Shown here: positions 46,300-57,518 of the stretch, in pieces
How positions within the stretch are numbered: the stretch's first letter is position 1
Layout: each line of letters begins with the position of its first letter
Assembly (NCBI GenBank): GCA_022559845.1
Contig: CM040128.1
Coordinates: forward strand, 181,580,691 to 181,644,690
Length of the DNA stretch: 64,000 nt
Direction: 5' to 3'
Source of the DNA: Amorphophallus konjac
Taxonomy: Eukaryota; Streptophyta; Magnoliopsida; Alismatales; Araceae
Position numbers and translations under genes: made by a program
The notes under the pieces: model-generated
Databases searched by the model: none
The model's input: the letters and a program-made list of their open reading frames with translations, nothing else
What the model was told of the DNA's origin: nothing

Positions 46300-46589
46300 A
46301 TATTAAACAAACGATCTTATCTCCCCCTTACTAGATGCATTACTACCCTTGGTACTCGGCGGAGAACTTAGGTCGGATGACCACCTGACGCTTAGTGAGA
46401 GCCTTCAAACAAGCCTTACCTGTCCTTCAGCAACACACCATTTGATATACCATCGGGTGGTTAGCAGCTAGCGAGAAAGAGAGACAAAATGTGACAAGCC
46501 AAGGATAGACAATGAGGCTAGCTCCCCCTCACTTATTGCAGCTATAGACTGAGACTGACAACTGGCTGAAATCAAGAAATGTTGCATAG
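46300..46589 (-). other. Sire-A 3' non-coding region with polypurine tracts
   Basis: It lies between the pol stop and the LARD-B insertion. Two CTCCCCCT blocks (about 46321 and 46525) read AGGGGGAG on the minus strand. Multiple polypurine tracts before the 3' LTR are a reported Sirevirus trait. The 3' LTR itself is displaced to the left of the window. Confidence 0.7.
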
Positions 46590-47032
46590 TCAGGTTGACC
46601 TGAAAAGACCCAATTCCCTTCTTAAGATGGAAAATTTTTCATGATCCAGTGGCTTAGTAAGTATGTCTGCAATTTTGATGTGTTGTGCCAACATGAATCA
46701 ATTCAAAAGTTTTCTTAGAAATTTCATCCCTTATGAAATGGTGTCTAATGCCAATGTGTTTTGCACGTGAGTGTTGGATTGGGTTTTTAGATAGATTTAT
46801 AGCACTTGTGTTATCACAATAGATGGGTGTGCAGCCAAGATCTACATTGTAGTCATGTAACTGGTGCTTAATCCATATGACTTGTGTGCCACAGCTACCA
46901 GCAGCCACATACTCAGCCTCTGTGGTTGACAGAGCTACTGAGTGTTGCTTCTTGGAAGTCCAAGAAACCAGACACCCACCTAGGAATTGGTAGTAACCAC
47001 TAGTGCCTTTCCTATCTAACTTACAACCAGCA
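46590..47032 (-). pseudogene. gag-pol: Sire-A RNase H C-terminal part (after the Sire-B insertion)
   Basis: Reading down from 47032, this continues the RNase H (GCKLDRKGTSGYYQFLGGC, then SVALSTTEAEYVAAGSCGTQ). The natural stop is TGA at 46592-46590. An extra A near 46677 shifts the frame just before the ADILTK-type C-terminal segment. CAGCA at 47028-47032 and 57519-57523 is the Sire-B target duplication, and joining across it restores the YTNADYA / GCKLD reading. Confidence 0.9.
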
Positions 47033-47799
47033 TGTTGGGTTCGGTGCAAGTATTCAGAGGGGGGGTGAATGAATATAGCCTATAAAAATTTTGCCCAATT
47101 AAAATCTAAAGCAATCAGAGATGCGGAATTAAACACTATTGCAGATATATAGAGCAAACCTAAGCAAGTCTAAACAGTAGATTGAATCAATTCAACGGAG
47201 CTTGTACCTTACAACATTCAGACAGAAAACCCAATTGAGGCGTCCTTTACATTCATCTAGCGAAATCAGATAAAAGAGATCAACCCACAGTCAAACATAT
47301 AGTGCGTGCATCAAATAGATGAACACTTATAGAATATCAAACCAAAGCGCCCCTAAGCATTCATCTAGCGACAACCACACACGAAATCAAACCACTACAC
47401 AATGGGTTTTAGGTGGTTCGGTCCTCCAGACCTACATCCACCCCACACTCAATCCGAGTGTGGCTTACTGCTGACTCACAGCTTGAACGGCTGGGCATCA
47501 CAGCTTGCCAACAACCGCTGGGCAACACAGCTTGCCGTCCGAGGAATCCTCCTCGCCCCGCTGAGCAACACAGCTTGCTGTCCAGTGGAATCCTCCACTG
47601 CTAACCGCTGGGCAATACAGCTTAGCCGTCCAGAGGCAGCACCTCTGCAATCCGCTGACTAACAGCTTGAACAAAGGTGTAAAATAGAAAACAGAAAAGA
47701 TGGAAACACAGCAACTAAAGGCTGAACAATGAAGCACGAAATATAGCTCTAACAATGAGCAACCTCAGATCTGGTTTTGAACCAAAGATCTGAGGAACG

Positions 47800-48015
47800 A
47801 ACTCCTTCTCTTTCTCTCTCTCTCTTCTTCCCTCGATCTCACTCTCTTTCTTCACTCTCTCTTTTTCTCTTTCTTCTCTGCACTTCTCTTCTTCTTTCGC
47901 AAATCTCTCACTCTCTGCTCTTCTCTTCTTCTTCTTCTGATCTTTCACTCTCTCGATCTCTTTTTCCTCTATTCTCTTCGGCTCATGCTCTCTGCTATTC
48001 TCTCTTCTTCTCTTT
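47800..48015. repeat. CT-rich low-complexity tract in the Sire-B LTR
   Basis: CTCTTTCT and CTTCTTCTT runs lie in the transcribed leader just downstream of the TATA box (minus strand). The second copy is at about 55155-55380. Open frames through it (Ser/Leu or Glu/Arg/Lys-rich) are compositional. Confidence 0.9.
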
Positions 48016-48104
48016 TTCTTCCTCTTTTCTTTTTCTGGATCGAAGGGCTTTCTGCTCTCCAGGCTTCTTCTTCGATCGTCTTCATCTGTTGGATGAAGGC
48101 TTCC

Positions 48105-48111
48105 TTTTATA
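48105..48111 (-). promoter_or_regulatory. TATA box of the Sire-B 3' LTR
   Basis: TATAAAAGG on the minus strand, conserved in the other LTR (55460-55466). Confidence 0.75.
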
Positions 48112-48379
48112 AGCAGCAGCCAGCAGGAGGGCAGCACTGGGCGCGTGTGGCTTCCTCATTTCCCGTCCAGAACTTGTGGCCAAGTGTCAGTCTCTCAGCC
48201 AGCTTCAGCACACGTGTCACAATCCAATCTGCCCTTCCAGTCTCGGATCACGTGCCTCCCATTCACTGAGGAATATTCTTCCTCGGACCACCTTCTTCTT
48301 TTTGTTTTTCTTCTTCTCCTGCAAAGAAATAAAACGATTAAAACTCAGAGCCACAAAAACTAAAACTGCATGAGGTATG

Positions 48380-49780
48380 TGATAGCAATACGAGATGCAC
48401 TGTACTGAGAACGACACGAGATACACAAGATTACAACAGTACGAAATAAAGAGAGAATGACACGAGGTCAGATTAAAACAGCACGAGGTAAAAAGAGAAC
48501 GACACGAGATACATACTAATAAGGCTAACACTACAAAGAGAACGACACGAAGCATCACTGTAACAAAACAACCACTACGAAGAGAACGACACGAGATACA
48601 CAAGCAACACGAAGACACGAATACAAAAACAACACGACATAACAAACAGCAAAGAGAACGGCACGAAAATAACATGGACTGAAAATAACTCGAAGATGAA
48701 AACAGAAACTGACACGAAGTGTGGTCACAAAACAAGAAAGACATGAGGTATAGGAAAAGCAACACGAAGATAGAAATAACAAAGAAACGACTCGAACTAA
48801 GGACGACATGGAGACAACACAGTCAGACTCGACTTGAGACACTTAAAGCTTGAATTAAGAGAATAATGCACGAAGTAAAACCAACACGAAGACAGAAGAC
48901 ATAAATAACATGAAGACTCAAACACAAAAATAACACGAAGACATGAAAACAACACGAAGACAAAACGCAGAAATAACATGAGGACACAACAAGAGACGGT
49001 CAACAAGACGCTGACACGGTACAGACTTAAGCTCAAGCAAGACAGTCGATGTATAGACTTGACAGAGATCTCTGCAGCGAATGTATAGACTTAGAATCAT
49101 GGAGGCAAATGTATAGACATCTGAGCAGATGAAACGAGTCAGTGTACATACTTCAAATTCCACCGACCAGTGAATGGACTTCAACAGTGAATGGCTGTAC
49201 ATACTTCATGTGAAAAACCCAATGTACAGACTTCGAATTCGAAGACCAATGTGCAGACTTCACGCTGTACAGACTTCCCAAAGAGAACGTAACGCTGTAC
49301 AGACTTGAACTGAAGACCAATGTATGGACTTCAAAATAGATGCTAAGGCCAAGAGGAGTGTATAGACTTTCATGATGTATGGACTTGGTGATCTTCAAAG
49401 CACAATGTACAGACTTTGCCACTGTATGGACTTGAAGAAACAGTGCAACGTATAGACTTGATCTCAAGAAATGTAAGCGATGTACACACTTAGCCAATGT
49501 GTGGACTTTGCCTTAGACGCTAAATGAGACACTAAAGTCTGTATAGACTTGAAGAACCTGAAGCAATGTGCATACTCACAGCGTTGACGCTGCAGACTTG
49601 AGAAAGCTCACAACGTTGACGCTGCAAGAGACGTAGGCTGTACAGACTTAGCCTAAGACAATGCATGAACTGACGTTGTATATACTTAGCCAATGCAATG
49701 TACTATGAATGTATGGTCTTGAATGAGAGTCCAATGTATAGACTTTACGAACAACATGCACCAGAGTGTATATACTATAT
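48380..49780 (-). repeat. Two minisatellite zones in the Sire-B LTR U3
   Basis: From about 48380 to 49010, GAACGACACGAGATAC-type words recur every 20-50 bp. From about 49010 to 49780, TGTATAGACTT or TGTACAGACTT recurs about 25 times. Both lie upstream of the TATA box. The counterpart in the right LTR is at about 55740-57150. Confidence 0.85.
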
Positions 49781-49864
49781 GAATTGACTCTGCATGAGAC
49801 ACTCAGATGGACAGTGTTTAGACTAAAGCATGAAGCAAAGCAAGAGCTCTTTCAAAACAATTTC

Positions 49865-49980
49865 AATGCGTCAACGCATTGAGTCCACTGCGTCGACGCA
49901 CCAGTTGACACATTTTATAGACCAGCTCTGGGACAGACCAGTGAGTTGACGCAATGATCCCATGCATCAACGCATCAGCA
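49865..49980 (-). repeat. Palindromes in the Sire-B LTR
   Basis: AATGCGT/ACGCATT with a 2-base centre lies at 49865-49880, the perfect 12-mer TGCGTCGACGCA at 49889-49900, then related GTTGACGCAATG and GCATCAACGCATC words to 49980. Conserved LTR palindromes have been reported for Sireviruses. Confidence 0.8.
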
Positions 49981-50163
49981 ATACTCATGCATTCAATGCT
50001 GTATATCAGACACAGTCCTATGCAATCATATCAGCAGCCATATTAAAAACACAATATCATAATGCACTGACTGTGTTGCAATCATCAAAACAAATCAGCA
50101 TGCTATCATCAAAACACAATGCACATGCTTGTGCCTAAGAGGCACAACATTCTCCCCACAACA

Positions 50164-52156
50164 TTCTCCCCCTTTTTGATGATGGCAACACTATGTGACA
50201 GTGAGTCACACACAAGATTTTCTCCCCCTTTGACATGATCAAAAAGAGAAAAACAGTAAAAACAAGAGTGCAAAGTGCATTATGCATGCAAATTCCTCTA
50301 GAACATTCTCCCCCCTGAGTGTGAGACTCCCCTGAATTATTTCTCCCCCTAAATGATAGCTCCCCCTTTGAGAAGGAATATGAACAGATAAAGAAGGAAG
50401 AGAAGGTAGGAGGGTCACTTGACAACAGCTGAATCTTAGGTTCAGAAAGGAAGCATGATTATAAACAACTGTTAAAGTATGAGAATCAGCAACATACAAT
50501 TTTGACAAAAATTCAGGTTTAACAGTGATAAATCTAGAGTAAAACATTTGACCCCTGAACAAGAGTTTATAGATTCCATTTATAGCAATGAATCTAGGGC
50601 ACATGGTATTAATAGATAAGTCAGAAATAATACCCTTTTGTGATTTAAACAAGAAAATTCAAGAGAGGCAACTTAAACATGTATTGATAAAAATAATTTT
50701 CACTCATTGACTTTTGATTGTTCGAAAGGTTACAGCAGTTTGATTTTCACTTTTGAATTTTTCAGAACCTGAACTAAGTAAATAGATCAGTGGCATTTAT
50801 GCTGTTGATATTAGGTGTACACCTTGATCAGAGGCAGGTACCCCCAGTTACTAGGCATAAACTACTAGACCTATTTTAGATCAAAACCCACAAGGAATAG
50901 TCTTCACTTTTGACATTAAGGGTACACCTTGATTATAGGCCAGTACCCCCAGTTACTTGGTGAGAACTCCCCTTATAGATTTGACCATTTGAACAGAGAT
51001 ATTCTGAAGCACTTCATGACTATGAGTTCTCCTGCTTCATTGGAGGAGATCACAATTTCTCAGTGCAATTCAGCCATTGCTCTGTCACTATGTTCAGTTC
51101 AAAGCATTTATGATCTTATTTACTGCTGCCCTTATCTCTTTTAGAGTGTTTGAAAAAAAAATCAGTACACACTCTTATTAGCCTGTTCTAGACATATCCA
51201 GTTCAACACATTTAGGCATTACAACAACTTTTTCTATTTTAGCATGAGACAAAGATTAAGAGCTATAAAAGTTTTTCTTTTATCTCAGATTCTGAAGGCG
51301 GACATTTGACTCTTCAATTTATAAAGGTTAAACATTTAGTTCTTTTCAATTTGTGAGAGTGATTCTTATAAAAGAACAATTGAAATAATCACAACTCAAT
51401 GTACTAAACCAGATGCAAAGCTGTTGTTTAGTGAAAATGATGGGGAAAGGATAGCAATTGGCAATATGAATCATTTGAATGAGAACACTGAGAAGTGAAT
51501 AGGATTCAATGAATTGATTAGAACTCTCAGCTCCCCCTGACATCATGATGCAAGAGATATGCTATGCAACATACTGTCCTACATACAGATTATGCACCAA
51601 GGATACATGAGACAAGTATGCAATCGATTCAGATTTATGCATCCAAGTTATAAGCATTTTCATCCTTTTTCAGATTTTTCAGCATATGATGCAGTGCAAA
51701 GCAACCCTATTATGCATTGAAAAGCATGCAGTCTATGACAATAGGCAAATGATAATCATGCAAATCAGTTCTATATGCATTGAACAATTTCAAACAGTCA
51801 TGCAAATAATGTGTGCAGACATTAGACACATGCAATGATTCTATACACTGAAGAACTATTCACAATCAGCAAGTTATGCATTCAACAACAAACATGCAGT
51901 CCATTTATTCTGTGCAATAATCAGTAAGAGAAGAGCATCAGATATGTGCAAAGTAAACCTCAGTACATGAAGAGATCATCAGCGATCAATTAAACAAATC
52001 AACATGAAACTCATAATTTTCATGCTCATAATTTCAGATAATGGAATTTAAAACCGATTTCAGAACTGACCTGAATTGAGTCCCGGGGTTTTCTTTTTGA
52101 GTGCCTTGGTTAACCCCTTTTATTTCTCCCTCCAAGGCACACCTGCAGCAAGTCAA
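50164..52156 (-). other. Sire-B 3' non-coding region with multiple polypurine tracts
   Basis: AAAAAGGGGGAGAA (minus strand) abuts the 3' LTR at 50164-50177. Further CTCCCCCT-type blocks (plus strand) are at about 50221, 50310, 50342 and 50361. The rest, to 52156, is AT-rich with no coding signal and no envelope-like frame. Confidence 0.82.
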
Positions 52157-54204
52157 TCAATTTGATCCTGCAGGGACCCAAGCAGTCTTGGGTCCTGCAT
52201 TTACCCTAACACTCCTAGCAGGTTTTCTCAACAGATTTTTCGCATGTTTATCATCAAATTCCATCAGATAGCACTTATTTATGGAATGACCAAGATGACC
52301 ACAGTAGTGGGATGATGCAGCAGTTCTGAAGTTTATTTTATGCACATTCCTATGAGCAGGAGTTCTAAGTGCATATGCATGAACATGTTTATTACCAGAA
52401 TTATAATTCTGTTTAGCAGAATCATCCAGCCAGCAATCAGCCGCTCTATTACCTGGCTTCCCATAGTTAAAGCATGCAAGATTTTCAAAATGTTTTGCAG
52501 GGAATTTAAAAATATGGGAGTTAACATGATTCTTCTGAACATGCCAACAGTCCTTGACTGTATGGCCATACTTCCCACACTTAAAGCATGCTGAAGTTCT
52601 TCTACCAGAAGCAGTTTTATTTGCAGGGAGATTTACAGGTTTTAATTGGACTTTCTTTCCCTGAGAATGCCAGCAATCTGCAGCAATGTGGCCAAACTTC
52701 CCACAACAGAAACAATTTAGATTCTTTTTCCTAGAATCATGGTTTCTAGCATGAAATTCTTTAACATTCAGATTACCCTTTTTCTGATCAGACAGAACTT
52801 TTCTAGCATGCCTTCTGTCATCTTGTTTCATCACAAAACACTCACTCATAAAGTGTCCATGCTTACCATAATAATGACAAGAATAAGAACCATTATATTT
52901 ATCTAAAACATGGCACTTATCAGATGAGTTTGAGTTTTTAGCATGCAGATTGTTCCTTTGAGTTTTTGGGGTTTTCTGATTTTTATTTCGTTTTTAAATT
53001 TCCTTAGCAGCATGCATATTTGAAGAAGAAGCTGAAGTACTAGCTAAACCAGAGCTACGAATAAAAGTGGTATACAGCTGGTTCTTCTTAGCAAGCTTAA
53101 TTTCAGACATGTTATCAATCTCCTCACATTGATCACTTACTACATCTTCCGAGGATATTTTCATTTTGCCTTTATCCTTAGCAAGCTTAGATGAAGTACC
53201 ATTCATCTCAGTAATTTTACTTTCCAAGGAGATTATAAGATTCTCTGAATCAACTTTCTCCTTTTCACAACTAGCCAGTTTTTCTTTTAATAACACAATT
53301 TCATTTTCCAAATTAGCAGTGTGTATTAAAAAACTAGCAATTTCTTCATCACTGCAATTGATACACTCTTTCAATACTGATTTCTCTTTTTCAATCGTCA
53401 TCCATCTTTCAAAGAAAACAGTGTTAAGAACCATTAACTTTTTATTTTGTTCCTTCAGATGAGCATTTTCTTCAAGCATTTTACTTTCAATTTCTTCAGC
53501 TTCAGTTTTCTTTTCTAACAATAATTTGTTTTCCTCTTTCAGGGATTTGATTGATTCCTTTTGCACATTATCATCATGATCAAACTCATTTATCATGTCT
53601 TCTAAAATATCACATGCATTGCAGGAATCATCTTCTCTAATGTGCTTATTTCTGAGATTCTCATTTTCAGATTTCAAGTTTTCATTTTCTGCCTTCAAAC
53701 GAGTGACTTCAAGATTCATGTCTTTTCTCAATTTTTATTTTCAGATTTTAATTTCTTGGACACTTTGAACAAATTTTCATACATCTCTATCAATTCATCA
53801 AAAGTGTATCCATCTGATTCGGAGCTTACCTTGGATGAGGATTCCTCATCTTCCCGGTTGGCCATTAAGCATATTGACTTTTCTCCTTCCTCATTGTCCA
53901 TGGTGTTCCCTTTGAGTTTTGAGAATTCTGGACAGTCAGCCTTTGTGTGGCCAGCCTTCCTGCATTTGTAGCAAACATTAGAGTCAATAATCTTGGCAGG
54001 ATTAGAATTATACCTTATTTGCTTTCTGTCATCACCATGCTTTCCTTCTCTTTTTCTCAGGAATTTCCTGAATTCACTGATTACCATTGCAATGTGGTCT
54101 CCATCAATTTCAGATCGCAAGAGGCTGCTTTTCTCGCTTGATGATCCACTGTGGCTGGATTTGTTTGCTTTGCTGGAGCTAGCCTTCAGCACGATTGGCT
54201 CCAT
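52157..54204 (-). pseudogene. gag: Sire-B truncated gag: nucleocapsid knuckles and coiled coil, no capsid domain
   Basis: The first ATG after the primer-binding site is 54204, giving MEPIVLKASSSK. A CCHC knuckle (CYKCRKAGHTKADC) lies at residues 78-91 and aligns with the middle of Sire-A gag. Next is a Lys/Glu-rich coiled coil of about 245 residues (53731-52994), reached through a frameshift near 53730. After an in-frame TAA near 52990 come further knuckles: a degenerate CHYYGKHGHFMSEC, then CFCCGKFGHIAADC, CFKCGKYGHTVKDC, a dead CFNYGKPGNRAADC, and a partial YCGHLGHSINKC. It ends at 52157 with WVPAGSN, just where protease would begin in an autonomous Sirevirus. I predict an RNA-binding, self-associating protein unable to build a capsid alone. 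Confidence 0.85.
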
Positions 54205-54374
54205 TGCAAACAATCTGAAGGCTCAGAACAAACTGAAGCACCGAGACCAGATGAACAAGACAAGACACTAAGTCGGTGAAACTAAACAACGAACACAGAA
54301 AGCACACTCTGAGATGCACCAAACAAATCAGCAGGATCCTCTGCAGATTGTTAGATCTGATAGATTAGAGACCC

Positions 54375-54386
54375 GCTCTGATACCA
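54375..54386 (-). other. Primer-binding site of Sire-B (initiator tRNA-Met)
   Basis: GCTCTGATACCA on the plus strand reads TGGTATCAGAGC on the minus strand, two bases from the LTR edge at 54389. The leader 54205-54374 is non-coding. Confidence 0.92.
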
Positions 54387-54388
54387 AT

Positions 54389-57300
54389 TGTTGGGTTCGG
54401 TGCAAGTATTCAGAGGGGGGGTGAATGAATATAGCCTATAAAAATTTCGCCCAATTAAAATCTAAAGCAATCAGAGATGCGGAATTAAACACTATTGCAG
54501 ATATATAGAGCAAACCTAAGCAAGTCTAAACAGTAGATTGAATCAATTCAACGGAGCTTGTACCTTACAGCATTCAAACAGAAAACCCAATTGAGGCGCC
54601 CTTTACATTCATCTAGCGAAATCAGATAAAAGAGATCAACCCACAGTCAAACATATAGTGCGCGCATCAAATAGATGAACACTTATAGAATATCAAACCA
54701 AAGCGCCCCTAAGCATTCATCTAGCGACAACCACACACGAAATCAAACCACTACACAATGGGTTTTAGGTGGTTCGGTCCTCCAGACCTACATCCACCCC
54801 ACACTCAATCCGAGCGTGGCTTACTGCTGACTCACAGCTTGAACCGCTGGGCATCACAGCTTGCCAACAACCGCTGGGCAACACAGCTTGCCGTCCGAGG
54901 AATCCTCCTTGCCCCGCTGAGCAACACAGCTTGCTGTCCAGTGGAATCCTCCACTGCTAACCGTTGGGCAATACAGCTTAGCCGTCGAGAGGCAGCACCT
55001 CTGCAATCCACTGACTAATAGCTTGAACAAAGGTGTAAAATAGAAAACAGAAAAGATGGAAACACAGCAACTAAAGGCTGAACAATGAAGCACGAAATAT
55101 AGCTCTAACAATGAGCAACCTCAGATCTGGTTTTGACCAAAGATCTGAGGAACGAACTCCTTCTCTTTCTCTCTCTCTCTTCTTCCCTCGATCTCACTCT
55201 CTTTCTTCACTCTCTCTTTTTCTCTTTCTTCTCTGCACTTCTCTTCTTCTTTCGCTAATCTCTCACTCTCTGCTCTTCTCTTCTTCTTCTTCTGCTCTTT
55301 CACTCTCTCGATCTCTTTTTCCTCTATTCTCTTCGGCTCATGCTCTCTGCTATTCTCTCTTCTTCTCTTTTTCTTCCTCTTTTTTTTTTCTGGATCGAAG
55401 GGCTTTCTGTTCTCCAGGCTTCTTCTTCGATCGTCTTCATCTGTTGGATGAAGGCTTCCTTTTATAAGCAGCAGCCAGCAGGAGGGCAGCACTGGGCGCG
55501 TGTGGCTTCCTCATTTCCCGCCCAGAACTTGTGGCCACGTGTCAGTCTCTCAGCCAGCTTCAGCACACGTGTCACAATCTTGTCTGCCCTTCCAGCCTCG
55601 GATCACGTGCCTCCCATTCACTGAGGAATATTCTTCCTCGGACCACCTTCTTCTTTTTATTTTTCTTCTTCTCCTGCAAAGAAATAAAACGATTAAAACT
55701 CAGGGCCACAAAAACTAAAACTGCATGAGGTATGTGATAGCAATACGATATGCACTGTACTGAGAACGACACGAGATACACAAGATTACTACAGTACGAA
55801 ATAAAGAGAGAATGACACGAGGTCAGATTAAAACAGCACGAGGTAAAAAGAGAATGACACGAGATACATACTAATAAGGCTAACACTACAAAGAGAACGA
55901 CACGAAGTATCACTTTAACAAAACAACCACTACGAAGAGAACGACACGAGATACACAAGCAACACGAAGACACGAATACAAAAATAACACGACATAACAA
56001 ACAGCAAAGAGAACGGCACGAAAACAACATGGACTGAAAATAACTCGAAGACGAAAACAGAAACTGACACGAAGTGTGGTCACAAAACAAGAAAGACACG
56101 AGGTATAGGAAAAGCAACACGAAGATAGAAATAACAAAGAAACGACTCGAACTAAGGACGACATGGAGACAACACAGTCAGACTCGACTTGAGACACTTA
56201 AAGCTTGAATTAAGAGAAGAATGCACGAAGTAAAATCAACACGAAGACAGAAGACAGAAATAACATGAAGACTCAAACATAAAAATAACACGAAGACATG
56301 AAAACAACACGAAGACAAAACGTAGAAATAACATGAGGACACAACAAGAGACGGTCAACGAGACGCTGACTCGGTACAGACTTAAGCTCAAGCAAGACAG
56401 TCGATGTATAGACTTGACAGAGATCTCTGCAGCGAATGTATAGACTTAGAATCATGGAGGCAAATGTATAGACATCTGAGCAGATGAAACGAGTCAGTGT
56501 ACATACTTCAAATTCCACCGACCAGTGAATGGACTTCAACAGTGAACGGCTGTACATACTTCATGTGAAAAACCCAATGTACAGACTTTGAATTCGAAGA
56601 CCAATGTGCAGACTTCACGCTGTACAGACTTCCCAAAGAGAACGTAACGCTGTACAGACTTGAACTGAAGACCAATGTATGGACTTCAAAATAGATGCTA
56701 AGGCCAAGAGGAGTGTATAGACTTTTACGATGTATGGACTTGGTGATCTTTAAAGCACAATGTCCAGACTTTGCCACTGTATGGACTTGAAGAAACAGTG
56801 CAACGTATGGACTTGATCTCAAGAAATGTAAGTGATGTACACACTTAGCCAATGTGTGGACTTTGCCTTAGACGCTAAATGAGACGTTAAAGTCTGTATA
56901 GACTTGAAGAACCTGAAGTAATATGCATACTCACAGCGTTGACGCTGCAGACTTGAGAAAGCTCACAGCGTTGACGCTGCAAGAGGCGTAGGCTGTACAG
57001 ACTTAGCCTAAGACAATGCATGAACTGACGTTGTATATACTTAGCCAATGCAATGTACTATGAATGTATGGTCTTGAATGAGAGTCCAATGTATAGACTT
57101 TACGAACAACATGCACCAGAGTGTATAGACTATATGAATTGACTCTGCATGAGACACTCAGATGGACAGTGTTTAGACTAAAGCATGAAGCAAAGCAAGA
57201 GCTCTTTCAAAATAATTTCAATGCGTCAACGCATTGAGTCCACTGCGTCGACGCACCAGTTGACACATTTTATAGACCAGCTCTGGGACAGACCAGTGAG

Positions 57301-57518
57301 TTGACGCAATGATCCCATGCGTCAACGCATCAGCAATACTCATGCATTCAATGCTGTATATCAGACACAGTCCTATGCAATCATATCAGCAGCCATATTA
57401 AAAACACAATATCATAATGCACTGACTGTGTTGCAATCATCAAAACAAATCAGCATGCTATCATCAAAACACAATGCACATGCTTGTGCCTAAGAGGCAC
57501 AACATTCTCCCCACAACA
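54389..57518 (-). repeat. Sire-B 5' LTR (right copy, 3130 bp)
   Basis: Nearly identical to 47033-50163 along its length, with the same TATA box (55460-55466), repeat zones and palindromes (about 57220-57335). Confidence 0.94.
55460..55466 (-). promoter_or_regulatory. TATA box of the Sire-B 5' LTR
   Basis: TATAAAAGG on the minus strand. As this is the 5' LTR, it would drive the genomic transcript. Confidence 0.75.

Larger units (their letters stand above)
47033..50163 (-). repeat. Sire-B 3' LTR (left copy, 3131 bp)
   Basis: The plus strand starts TGTTGGGTTCGG and ends CCCCACAACA. It holds the GTGGTTCGG / CTACATCCACCCC block shared with the Sire-A LTR, a CT-rich tract (47800-48010), a TATA box (48105-48111), two repeat zones and near-perfect palindromes. 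Confidence 0.94.
47033..57518 (-). mobile_element. Sire-B: non-autonomous Sirevirus derivative with a capsid-less gag and no pol
   Basis: LTRs are at 47033-50163 and 54389-57518, with TSD CAGCA at 47028-47032 and 57519-57523. A primer-binding site (54375-54386) and polypurine tracts (50164 onward) are present. The internal region (4.2 kb) encodes only the C-terminal half of a Sirevirus gag: zinc knuckle, coiled coil and further knuckles. The N-terminal capsid domain seen in Sire-A, and all of protease, integrase, RT and RNase H, are missing. I count five differences, all transitions, in the first 380 bp of the LTRs. It is therefore a recent insertion that must have been copied by enzymes from elsewhere. 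Confidence 0.93.

Noticed and set aside
47715..48137. A 140-residue Glu/Arg/Lys-rich frame
   Set aside because: It is the complement of the CT-rich leader tract in the Sire-B LTR.
48217..48765. A 182-residue open frame on the minus strand, also present at 55572-56120
   Set aside because: It is present twice only because it lies in both Sire-B LTRs. The product is Cys/Ser/Leu/Phe-rich and comes from the complement of the GACACGA repeats; no domain is visible.
52994..53731. Sire-B coiled-coil region as a host cytoskeletal or filament gene
   Set aside because: It is bounded by gag zinc knuckles on both sides, lies between the LTRs, and matches the coiled-coil position of Sire-A gag.
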